From Bdellovibrionales bacterium CG12_big_fil_rev_8_21_14_0_65_38_15 (GTDB lineage Bacteria > Bdellovibrionota > Bacteriovoracia > Bacteriovoracales > Bacteriovoracaceae), in contig PCUW01000043.1 of NCBI GenBank assembly GCA_002787775.1, positions 124,001 to 188,000 of the forward strand: a stretch of DNA of 64,000 nucleotides, read 5' to 3'. Shown in pieces: positions 17,559-25,576 of this stretch (the stretch's first letter is position 1; each line of letters starts with the position of its first letter). Made by a program: the position numbers and the translations under genes. Under the pieces are notes generated by a model, which was given only the letters and a program-made list of their open reading frames with translations, did no database searches and had not been told where the DNA came from.

Positions 17559-17631
17559 GATCACTCCTAACAGGTTTTAACTCATTGCATTCATGAGCTA
17601 CCTGAAACAAAAAAAGTGTAAGCTCTTAAAA

Positions 17632-17660
17632 ATTGTAGTGGGCCTTTCTCGGTTAGTCAA
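17632..17660 (-). promoter_or_regulatory. Sigma-70 promoter of parAB with nested inverted repeats
   Basis: On the minus strand TTGACT-N17-TACAAT is a near-consensus promoter about 74 bp before parA. The spacer carries GTGGGCCT (17638-17645), which has its inverted copy AGGCCCAC at 17694-17701. Between them CCTATA (17670-17675) and TATAGG (17691-17696) form a second inverted pair. Autoregulation by ParA or ParB is plausible but not shown. Confidence 0.7.
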
Positions 17661-17791
17661 AATTTTGGTCCTATAAACTGACAGTACGACTATAGGCCCA
17701 CGTTTAGCGTTGGCCCAGTGCAATATAATGAATCATCTCATTGACCCGAGTTTTAAAAATAGATATCAATGCCCTTAATTAGGAGTTTTTT

Positions 17792-18106
17792 ATGATCAAA
17801 TCGATGGAAGTAAGCGAGCTTCAAGAAAAGCTTGGAAAAGATGAAAACCTGGTCCTTGTTGATGTTCGTGAACAAGCTGAATGGGATGAAGCTCATATTG
17901 ATGGAGCGGTATTCCTACCACTTTCACAATTAGAAGCAAGATTTGATGAACTACCTAAAGATAAATCTCTCATTCTTCAATGTCGTTCTGGAAAACGTTC
18001 AATGAACGCAGCCATTTTTCTTAAAGATAACGGTTATAGCGACCTAACAAATCTTGAAGGTGGAATTATGGCGTGGATGGACGAAGGCTTCGACGTTAAT
18101 GATTAA
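17792..18106 (+). CDS. Single-domain rhodanese-like sulfurtransferase
   Basis: A 104-residue cytosolic rhodanese domain. LVDVREQAEWDEAHIDGA is the N-terminal CH2A-type motif and LQCRSGKRS is the active-site loop, with the persulfide-forming Cys. The length is that of GlpE/PspE-like single-domain proteins. The start has AGGAG six bases upstream. The stop overlaps the nadA start by 8 bp, and a cysteine desulfurase follows, so a role in sulfur delivery for the NadA iron-sulfur cluster is a reasonable inference. Confidence 0.9.
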   Translation: MIKSMEVSELQEKLGKDENLVLVDVREQAEWDEAHIDGAVFLPLSQLEARFDELPKDKSLILQCRSGKRSMNAAIFLKDNGYSDLTNLEGGIMAWMDEGFDVND

Positions 18107-19208
18107 TCTTTTTGAAGATAATATTGAAGAGACTGCGCACTTACCACTCATCAGTGAAAAAGACTTGAGTGATGACGATGTCTTAAAAGAATTAGATCAG
18201 CTTAAAGCTGAACTTTCTGATCGTGTCGTTGTTCTTGGTCATCACTATCAACAAGATGATGTGATTCGCTACGCAGATATCACTGGCGATTCGCTCGCTC
18301 TTGCTAAAGAAGCGGCTAAGCTTTCAAAGCCTTATATTGTGTTTTGTGGCGTGCACTTTATGGCAGAGACCGCAGATATTTTAACAACTGGTAAAACTGT
18401 TATTCTTCCAGACTTAAATGCTGGTTGCTCTATGGCCGATATGGCCAATCGTGATGATATTGATAAATCTTGGGAATGGATGAAGTCTTGTACTTCTGAA
18501 AAAATCATTCCCATCACTTATATCAATTGCGCCGCCACACTCAAGGCTTTTGTCGGCGATAATGATGGTGCTATTTGTACTTCATCAAATGCAAAAAAAG
18601 TTATTACCTGGGCTCTCAATAAAGGTGAAAAACTTTTATTTTTTCCAGATCAACATTTAGGCAGAAACACTTGTTTTGATTTAGGTATCGGCTTAGATGA
18701 AATGGTTGTTTATAATCCCAATATGCGATTTGGTGGTTTAACGCCTGAAAAGATTGCTAAAGCAAAAGTTATTCTTTGGTACGGCTACTGCTCTGTTCAC
18801 CAAGGTTTTACTAAAGATCAAGTCGTAAACTTAAAAAATAAAGAACCTGATAGAACTGTCATCGTTCACCCAGAGTGTTCATTTGATGTCGTTCAGGCGG
18901 CTGATGATAATGGCTCAACAGCTTATATTATTGAACAAGTTCAAAAATCCTCTCCTGGATCTAAATTTGCGATTGGAACTGAAATTAATTTAGTAAAACG
19001 CTTACAGGCCCAGAATCCAGACAAGAGTATTATTTCTTTATCTCCCTACCAATGTCTTTGCACTACTATGTACCGCGTAAGACCTCGCTGGCTCCTTGCC
19101 ACTTTCCGTGCGATCAAAGACAATAAACCCATAAACGTAATTAAAGTTCCTGATGACGTAAGCAAATCTTCTCTAGTTGCTTTAGAAAGAATGCTTTCGA
19201 TTATCTAA
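18099..19208 (+). CDS. nadA: Quinolinate synthase
   Basis: Condenses iminoaspartate with dihydroxyacetone phosphate to quinolinate in NAD synthesis, using a [4Fe-4S] cluster. The family motifs are present: GHHYQQDDV, FCGVHFMAETADIL, DLNAGCSMAD, YINCAATLKA, VHPECSFDV and SPYQCLCTTMYRV. The conserved Cys residues in YINCAA, HPEC and the C-terminal QCLC are candidates for the three cluster ligands. 369 residues is normal. The start at 18099 is coupled to the rhodanese stop; longer in-frame starts lie inside the rhodanese gene. No nadB or nadC is nearby. Confidence 0.95.
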   Translation: MINLFEDNIEETAHLPLISEKDLSDDDVLKELDQLKAELSDRVVVLGHHYQQDDVIRYADITGDSLALAKEAAKLSKPYIVFCGVHFMAETADILTTGKTVILPDLNAGCSMADMANRDDIDKSWEWMKSCTSEKIIPITYINCAATLKAFVGDNDGAICTSSNAKKVITWALNKGEKLLFFPDQHLGRNTCFDLGIGLDEMVVYNPNMRFGGLTPEKIAKAKVILWYGYCSVHQGFTKDQVVNLKNKEPDRTVIVHPECSFDVVQAADDNGSTAYIIEQVQKSSPGSKFAIGTEINLVKRLQAQNPDKSIISLSPYQCLCTTMYRVRPRWLLATFRAIKDNKPINVIKVPDDVSKSSLVALERMLSII

Positions 19209-19221
19209 TCAAGAGATTGCT

Positions 19222-20382
19222 ATGATTTATGCTGATTACAATGGAAGCGCGCCTGTTTGTGACGAAGTTAAAAATTACATTATTTCTCGCTTAGAAAATC
19301 AAGGTCCTTACTCAAATCCAAATGCCATCCATGCTCTTGCTCAAAAATGTAACGGCGCTATGGAAAAAGCTCGTCGTGAATGCGCTAAAATTTTAGGCGC
19401 AAAGCCAGGACAACTCATTTTTAATTCAGGTGCAACAGAAGGTTTATCTCACGCTTTTTATCACCTTCTAAGCGATGGCGTTCAAAATAATCGTTCATTG
19501 ATTGTTATCTCTGGCATTGAACACGCTGCGGTTGTTAATCTCGCCTGCCACTATTCAAAACATGGTTTTGAAAAGGTTGTGCTTAAAACGTTAACCAATG
19601 GTCAGATTGATACAGCTCATCTTAAAAGCTTAATGAGTGAAAGAGGAAATGAAATAGCCTTAGTTTGTGCCATGGCCGCAAATAATGAAACTGGTGTTAT
19701 TCAGCCTTATAAAGAACTACAGATGATTTGTGCCAATTCAAATGTCCCATTTGTGTGTGATACAACTCAGTATGTTGGTAAGACGCCATTCAACTTTTCG
19801 GAATGTGGTGCTGACTTTGCTTTCATGTCTGGCCATAAAATCGGCGCCATGCCTGGCACTGGCATTATGCTAGTTAAAGATCCAACTGATCTTAAAACAC
19901 TTATTATCGGTGGTGGCCAAGAACGCGGTCGTCGTGGTGGTACACAGAACTATATTGGCAATGAAACCTTAGCGATTGCACTTTCAGCGTTTAATCAAAA
20001 TATTGAAAAACTAGAATCTCTTCGCACAAGAAGAGATGCCTTTGAAAAAAGAATGAAGGATAAATTTCCTAAGATCGTAGTTTTAGGAGAAGAGTCTCCA
20101 AGGCTTGCAAGCACATCTTTTCTTTCTCTTCCTGGTGTACACGGTCAAGCAGTTCAAATTGAGCTTGAAAGCAACGGTATCTATGTCACCACTTCTTCGG
20201 CTTGCTCTGACAATGAGCCTGTTACGAGTAAAGTGCTGAAGGCGATGTCTGTTTCCGACGATGTTGGTCGCGGAGCTGTTAGAATAAGTCTAGGAATGTG
20301 CTCAGATGCTCTCTGGTATGATCAGATCGGAGATGCTTTAATAAACGCCTATGAAAAACTTTCTAAAATTAGCGCTTACTAG
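19222..20382 (+). CDS. Cysteine desulfurase (NifS/IscS-like)
   Basis: PLP-dependent class V aminotransferase that turns cysteine into alanine and an enzyme-bound persulfide. YADYNGSAPV replaces the usual YLDNNATTP start. NSGATEGLSHAF binds PLP phosphate, SGHKIGAMPGTG contains the PLP Lys, and VTTSSACSD carries the persulfide Cys in a short, IscS-like loop. 386 residues is standard. It sits 13 bp after nadA; a dedicated NifS-like desulfurase beside nad genes is known in Bacillus, so maturation of the NadA cluster is the likely job. The 3' end overlaps the next gene by 32 bp. Confidence 0.92.
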   Translation: MIYADYNGSAPVCDEVKNYIISRLENQGPYSNPNAIHALAQKCNGAMEKARRECAKILGAKPGQLIFNSGATEGLSHAFYHLLSDGVQNNRSLIVISGIEHAAVVNLACHYSKHGFEKVVLKTLTNGQIDTAHLKSLMSERGNEIALVCAMAANNETGVIQPYKELQMICANSNVPFVCDTTQYVGKTPFNFSECGADFAFMSGHKIGAMPGTGIMLVKDPTDLKTLIIGGGQERGRRGGTQNYIGNETLAIALSAFNQNIEKLESLRTRRDAFEKRMKDKFPKIVVLGEESPRLASTSFLSLPGVHGQAVQIELESNGIYVTTSSACSDNEPVTSKVLKAMSVSDDVGRGAVRISLGMCSDALWYDQIGDALINAYEKLSKISAY

Positions 20383-21517
20383 TTTTCTCCTTTTTAATCT
20401 AACATCGTGTACTAAAACAGATGTTAAAAAGAGTCGCTATTCTGAGGCAGATTGGAATCAAAGCCTTGGTGACAATCAAAAAGCCATAGAGATTTTTGCT
20501 ACTAATAGTATCAAAGGCAATTTAACAGCTCAGCCAGTTTATTTTTCACCAGATGAGCTTAGTCCAGTTAGTTTTGGAGGAGCTCCACTTTTACTTGCGT
20601 ATAATAAAATTTCAAAAGAAAGATCCAAATCCAGCTTGTGGTTGGACTTGGGTGATTCGTATGATTCACTAAGTGGTCCCATCCATCAGGGGATTACCAG
20701 CTATTTTTTTAGTGAAATGAAATATGATGCTATTGCTTACACTGAAAAAGAACTGTCTATCATTGGACTAAATTCTTCACAGGTTCAATTGCCTTTTATT
20801 ATTTCGAATATGATTGATCTTTCTACCGCACAAACTTTTAAAAATGATCTCATTTCGCCTTGGAAAATCATCACTAAAGATGGAATTAAGATAGGCGTGA
20901 TAAGTGTGACTAATTACAAATTTATTAAACAGGAATCATCTGAAAAAACGAAAGGTCTATTTTTTGAAGATATGGTTTTAAGTATTCTTAGAGCAAAAAA
21001 AGAGTTTGTTAAAAACAAAGTTGATTTGAGTATTCTTCTTGCTAATATCGATAGTGGCTGCCACATGAGTCATGATGAAGAGCTAACTTGTCCAAATCAA
21101 GGTGATGATCTGAAGAAACTGCTTTCAAGGATTCCACCAGATACTATTGATTTAGCATTAGCTTCCCCTAATAGGATTGCATTCGGTAGGATTAATAATA
21201 TTCCTGTCATGATGGTTGCTGGACAAGGTAAATGGTTAGCTCGAATTAGGGCCATCTTTGATCAATCTAAGTTAGCTAATATTCAATTACTTTCACCTAT
21301 AAGAGTTTGCGATAAGTTTTTTCATGAAACGAATGATTGTCACTTTCCGCTTTCAGGCGAAGAAGATGAGAGCGAACGATTAACGATGCTGAGAAAATCA
21401 AAAAATGAGATTAAACCGGCAAAGTTTTGGGGACATGAAATTATTGAAGATAAAAAGATTGAGCAATCGTTTCAGCTTATTCGCACACAAGGTATTCAAG
21501 CTCCGGTGAACAACTAA
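20351..21517 (+). CDS. Lipoprotein resembling a degenerate 5'-nucleotidase/metallophosphatase
   Basis: The signal sequence MKNFLKLALTSFLLFNLTSC has lipobox LTSC. The mature protein follows the plan of 5'-nucleotidases (GGAPLLLAY, LWLDLGDSYDSLSG, GIKIGVISVTNY), but the histidine-rich metal motifs are missing: no DxH at the start and no GNHEFD, which appears replaced by YTEKELSI. It is therefore probably a catalytically dead or altered relative, anchored in the envelope. The start lies within the desulfurase gene (32-bp overlap). The 3' end overlaps the convergent Cys-rich gene by 41 bp. Family link is by eye only. Confidence 0.6.
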   Translation: MKNFLKLALTSFLLFNLTSCTKTDVKKSRYSEADWNQSLGDNQKAIEIFATNSIKGNLTAQPVYFSPDELSPVSFGGAPLLLAYNKISKERSKSSLWLDLGDSYDSLSGPIHQGITSYFFSEMKYDAIAYTEKELSIIGLNSSQVQLPFIISNMIDLSTAQTFKNDLISPWKIITKDGIKIGVISVTNYKFIKQESSEKTKGLFFEDMVLSILRAKKEFVKNKVDLSILLANIDSGCHMSHDEELTCPNQGDDLKKLLSRIPPDTIDLALASPNRIAFGRINNIPVMMVAGQGKWLARIRAIFDQSKLANIQLLSPIRVCDKFFHETNDCHFPLSGEEDESERLTMLRKSKNEIKPAKFWGHEIIEDKKIEQSFQLIRTQGIQAPVNN

Positions 21518-22142
21518 TCTTAAGTCCTTGTTCGCACCAGCCAGCAACAGATCCATCGACACAATAATTTTTGTCTTTGATTCTATCAACGCCCAAAAAG
21601 CAGGCTGCTTCATTTCTTTTTCCACATGAGCTTGCATCTTTACAGATTTTCTTGATTCCTTTCGGTGTAACAACTCGAACGATTCCTTTGGCGCACTGAG
21701 AACAGTTCTCATCACAGTATTCTCCATCTTCAAGGAAATCTGTATTTGAAGTTCTAACATCACCAATATAAGCAAGTCTCTTATCTTGTAATTTTTGACC
21801 CCATAGTGGAAATGAAAAAGTTTCTTTTTTCTCATATTGAGTAATTGAAATTTCCATCTTGCCATCTTTGGCACTTATGTTTTCCAAACTTTTAATTGGT
21901 ATAGAGTAGAGTTCAGGTGAAGTAATATTTTCCAAGCAAGGTGAACTATTTTTTCTTTGAACAATTGATAAAATAGAAACTGTCTCTGTTTTTAGAGCTG
22001 CTTTAAAAAGCAGACAATGATCATGAGTTTTTGAAACTTCTTGCCAAGCACCAGGAATAATAGCTTTGGCATTAAAACTAACATCTACGCTTTGTGCAAA
22101 AATCCAATACTTAATAATATAGGCAATAAATAATTGAGTCAT
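21477..22142 (-). CDS. Secreted Cys-rich protein, partner of FGE-like protein
   Basis: A 221-residue protein with a poor but hydrophobic N-terminus (LFIAYIIKYWIFAQS) that probably acts as a signal peptide. It has about twelve cysteines, clustered in the second half (GEYCDENCSQCAKG, DASSCGKRNEAACFLG, GWCEQGLKISC), suggesting an extracellular disulfide-stabilised fold. Its ATG overlaps the stop of the upstream gene as TAATG, a sign of translational coupling with the FGE-like membrane protein. No known domain is recognised. Function unknown. Confidence 0.7.
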   Translation of the reverse strand: MTQLFIAYIIKYWIFAQSVDVSFNAKAIIPGAWQEVSKTHDHCLLFKAALKTETVSILSIVQRKNSSPCLENITSPELYSIPIKSLENISAKDGKMEISITQYEKKETFSFPLWGQKLQDKRLAYIGDVRTSNTDFLEDGEYCDENCSQCAKGIVRVVTPKGIKKICKDASSCGKRNEAACFLGVDRIKDKNYCVDGSVAGWCEQGLKISCSPELEYLVCE

Positions 22143-23305
22143 TATTTAATCTCCATACATCTAAATCCAGGCAGTAATGGAAATTCAATCTCTTTATCTT
22201 TATCATTTTCTTCTATAATAAAATCATTTTGTGAAAATCCTTCTCCATTCCAAAAAGCGTATTCGCCCAATTGATGCCAAAGAGAACTTGCGGCTTGAGT
22301 CGAATTTGAGACGAAAAGGTTTCTATCTTTTTCATAAGGGTTTTCTAAATACTCAGGCGCTCCACCTATGACATCATGAAGCCCTGCCCATGTTGGAATA
22401 TCATCGGCCATCTGTTCCCATGATAAAATATCTGAGCATTCTTCAACAAAGGCTTTTCGACAGTCTTCTTTGTTAACCTTCCATTTATTCTTTCTGGCTT
22501 TATAGAGAAATTCAGATTTTGTATAAATAGACCATGGGTAAGGTGTTCGAATAATTTTTTTAGGTCTAACCACAGATCGATTTCTAGGGTGATAAGAAGC
22601 TGCTTCAAAAACAGGCAGACTTGCTAGTTTTTTGCCCCTATAAGAGCAGTAAGATTTCATTTCACTTTTTTTAAGTCCAACCGCAGGCATATGACGATAA
22701 TTGACCTTAATATTGAGAAGATCGACATTTTCTAATTTAACATTTTGTGAACTGGTCCATTCTTGAATATCTCTCCAGTTCGCGAGATAGCGATCAATCT
22801 TGATAGATTGATCAAAGTTGTCCCAGTCGACTTCGCTATTTTTTGTTTTAAAACTATAGCGTCTTTTTGGAAGTTCAACTTGTGTACAATTATCACCTAG
22901 AACCAGTGTTTCAATTTGCTTATTCTTTTCTAGCTTTAGAACTAATCCCCAATCCCTACTACCACTTGCCGATAAAACCTTTAGCCATGAGACATCTACT
23001 TCACCGATGCGAGGTCTTTGGGATAGAAGACATTTCATATAATCAGGGTTGCAGCGAAAATATTGGACAGGATAACTCACCTCAACATCGAACATGTCGC
23101 GGCAAAACGGTGCAAGCATGGTTGGATCACCCGAGCGCCATAGCGCCAATAGTTCAGATGCCGCAGTGGCAAGCTCTAAGCGTTCCTTGCTTTCTTGAAT
23201 TAAATGCTTGGTTTTTTCCTCATTAATCAAATACCTGACAACAAAGGCCGCCGAAGACAGCACAAGAATAATAACAATGAGTTTAAAATTTCCAGATTTT
23301 TGCAA
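22142..23305 (-). CDS. Membrane-anchored FGE/SUMF1-like protein, divergent
   Basis: An N-terminal transmembrane segment (LIVIILVLSSAAFVVRYLI) is followed by a ~170-residue region without recognised domain and a C-terminal part that resembles formylglycine-generating-enzyme/sulfatase-modifying-factor domains: MPAVGLKKSEMKSYCSYRG, KKLASLPVFEAASY, PTWAGLHDVIGGAPEYLEN and a terminal PGFRCM. In the family these correspond to the PVxxVSWxDAxAYC, RLPTEAEWEYAA, GLYDMxGNVWEW and GFRC blocks. The paired catalytic cysteines of true FGEs are not clear, so an oxidase role is not claimed; many such domains are ligand-binding only. It is coupled to the downstream Cys-rich gene. Confidence 0.65.
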   Translation of the reverse strand: MQKSGNFKLIVIILVLSSAAFVVRYLINEEKTKHLIQESKERLELATAASELLALWRSGDPTMLAPFCRDMFDVEVSYPVQYFRCNPDYMKCLLSQRPRIGEVDVSWLKVLSASGSRDWGLVLKLEKNKQIETLVLGDNCTQVELPKRRYSFKTKNSEVDWDNFDQSIKIDRYLANWRDIQEWTSSQNVKLENVDLLNIKVNYRHMPAVGLKKSEMKSYCSYRGKKLASLPVFEAASYHPRNRSVVRPKKIIRTPYPWSIYTKSEFLYKARKNKWKVNKEDCRKAFVEECSDILSWEQMADDIPTWAGLHDVIGGAPEYLENPYEKDRNLFVSNSTQAASSLWHQLGEYAFWNGEGFSQNDFIIEENDKDKEIEFPLLPGFRCMEIK

Positions 23306-23371
23306 AGTAGTTCTCTTGGGACTTAAAGGCTATAATTGACACTATAAGGGAACAATCGCCCGGGGGCCATA

Positions 23372-25576
23372 ATGAGTATTGATTGGACACAAAAAGCTGA
23401 AAAAGAGCGTGACGCTGGAGCCGAGGTTTTAGGCTTTCAGGACTATATGGAGCTTTTTGAAGCAAATCCAAAAAGAGAAACGAGACCAACTTTCAATTAT
23501 CTCGATGACATGCTGGAGTATTTTGGAAAAGACAAACAAGATAATTATAAGCTTTTTGATATCATGCACACCGACGCACCAGCGGTGCATGGTCAATTTA
23601 AAATCATTAAATCAATAGTTTCTAACCTTAAAAACTTTCAAGAAGAAGGTTTTAACAATAAATTTATTTTACTCGTTGGCCCTAATGGTTCATCAAAATC
23701 GAGTATTGTTAAAAAGCTAATGAGAGGTGCTGAAGAATATTCGCAGTCAGATGAAGGCGCTTTATATACCTTCAGCTGGATCTTTCCGATTGATAGTTTT
23801 GTAAAAGGTTCTCTAGGACTTGCTTCAACTCCAACAGATCGTAATATATCCACTTATGCTTATCTTGAAGATAAAGACATTAGCGCTATTTTACCTTCAG
23901 AGCTAAAAGATCATCCCCTACTTTTAATACCAAAAGAATATCGCCAAGAAGTATTTACTGATGTTTTCAAAGGTGATGAATCACAGCTTGAAACAATAAA
24001 GAAGAACTATCTTTTTAAGGGTGATCTCTCTAAAAGAAATCGTATGATCTATGATGCTCTTTTAAAAAATTATAAAGGTCGCCATAAAGAAGTTTTGAAA
24101 CATATTCGAGTGGAAAGATTTTTCATTTCAAGAAGATATTCAAATGCAGCAGTAACGATTGAACCTCAAATGCATGTTGATGCACGAATGCAGCAAATCA
24201 CTATGGATAAAAGACTTGGCTCACTTCCACCAAGTCTTCAGTCCCTCAACCTCTATTCACTTCAAGGTGAAGCCGTCATGGCCAATAGAGGTATGCTTGA
24301 ATATTCAGATCTTTTAAAAAGACCATTAGATACTTATAAGTACCTATTAATGACAATGGAATCTAGTACTCTCAATCTTCAAGGCATTTTAACTGAGCTT
24401 GATATTTTCTTTATTGGTACAAGTAATGAAGTTCATCTTGCAGCTTTTAAGCAGCATCCAGACTTTAATTCATTCAAAGGACGCTTTAACTTCATCAAAG
24501 TTCCTTACCTTTTAAATTATATTGAAGAAGAAAAAATCTATATCGAACAAGTCGAAGGTTTATCGGATAGTTCACTCTTTGAACCACACGCACTTAGAGC
24601 GCTATGTCTCTTTGCTGTTATGACAAGACTTAGAGCAAGCCTTGCTAAAAACTTTGAAGATAAAAAACTTGCCGAAATTCTCTCTTCTCTTAACCCGTTA
24701 GAAAAATCTCGTTTTTATGCCGAGCATGCGATTCCTGAACGCTTTGATTCTGAAGCGAGACAATTGATGTCTCAGTCTTGGAATGAAGCGATGGAAGAAT
24801 TTGAAAACGATAATCTCTATCAAGGTAAATTTGGACTTTCCCCGCGTGACATCAAGAGTATCATCTACAAACTGACATCTCGTTATAAAGTCGTCACTTT
24901 TGTTGAAGTGTTAGAGTATCTTCAACGCCTTATTACGAAGAAGAATGATTACGATTTCCTCAATATGACAGCTCAAGCAGATTTTCATCATCCGACAAGA
25001 TTTCTTGCTCTTATTAAGGATTATTGCCTGGATCTTGCTGACGAAGAAGTTCGTGCATGTTTAGGCCTAGTAGATGAGCGCTCTTACGACGAATATATTA
25101 CTCGCTATGTTCTTAATGTTAACGCACTTATTAAGGGCGAAAAAATTAAGAATAATATTACTGGCAAGTATGAAACTGGTGATGATTATTTTATTAAAGA
25201 GTTTGAACAATCAATAAGTCTAAAAGAGGATGTCTCAAAGTTTAGATCTCACCTTATATCAAAACTTGGTGCTCATTACCTCGATAATCCAGGAAAACCA
25301 ATTAACTATAGTGAGGTTTTCCCTGATCTTGTTAGACGCTTACAAGAAAGTTTTAGATCAGAGCAAAAGAAAGTCATTGAAACGATTTCTAGAAACCTCG
25401 TTTTCTTTGAAGCGGAGCTTTCAGGTAAAAAGCAAGGCGATGAAGTTTCGACTCCACTTTCGGAAGAGAATCGTAAACAGATTCATCAAGTTGTTAACAA
25501 CCTCGTCTCTAATTTTAAATACACGACAAGTGGAGCGATAAGACTTCTGCAGTTCTTGATTAAGGAGCGTTACTAG
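23372..25576 (+). CDS. prkA: PrkA-family serine protein kinase / AAA+ protein
   Basis: The 734-residue protein has the PrkA AAA+ domain (Walker A LVGPNGSSKSSI at about 101-112, and an ELDIFFIGTSNE segment) followed by the PrkA C-terminal domain. PrkA/YeaG proteins are linked to stress and stationary-phase physiology and have been described as protein kinases and, more recently, as AAA+ proteases. The usual neighbours yeaH and spoVR/ycgB are absent. The ATG follows GGGGGCCATA. The 3' end overlaps the large secreted-protein gene by 17 bp. Confidence 0.93.
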   Translation: MSIDWTQKAEKERDAGAEVLGFQDYMELFEANPKRETRPTFNYLDDMLEYFGKDKQDNYKLFDIMHTDAPAVHGQFKIIKSIVSNLKNFQEEGFNNKFILLVGPNGSSKSSIVKKLMRGAEEYSQSDEGALYTFSWIFPIDSFVKGSLGLASTPTDRNISTYAYLEDKDISAILPSELKDHPLLLIPKEYRQEVFTDVFKGDESQLETIKKNYLFKGDLSKRNRMIYDALLKNYKGRHKEVLKHIRVERFFISRRYSNAAVTIEPQMHVDARMQQITMDKRLGSLPPSLQSLNLYSLQGEAVMANRGMLEYSDLLKRPLDTYKYLLMTMESSTLNLQGILTELDIFFIGTSNEVHLAAFKQHPDFNSFKGRFNFIKVPYLLNYIEEEKIYIEQVEGLSDSSLFEPHALRALCLFAVMTRLRASLAKNFEDKKLAEILSSLNPLEKSRFYAEHAIPERFDSEARQLMSQSWNEAMEEFENDNLYQGKFGLSPRDIKSIIYKLTSRYKVVTFVEVLEYLQRLITKKNDYDFLNMTAQADFHHPTRFLALIKDYCLDLADEEVRACLGLVDERSYDEYITRYVLNVNALIKGEKIKNNITGKYETGDDYFIKEFEQSISLKEDVSKFRSHLISKLGAHYLDNPGKPINYSEVFPDLVRRLQESFRSEQKKVIETISRNLVFFEAELSGKKQGDEVSTPLSEENRKQIHQVVNNLVSNFKYTTSGAIRLLQFLIKERY

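Noticed and set aside
17580-17791. A parS site near parA
   Set aside because: No sequence close to the 16-bp TGTTTCACGTGAAACA consensus; CTGAAACA alone is only a half-match.
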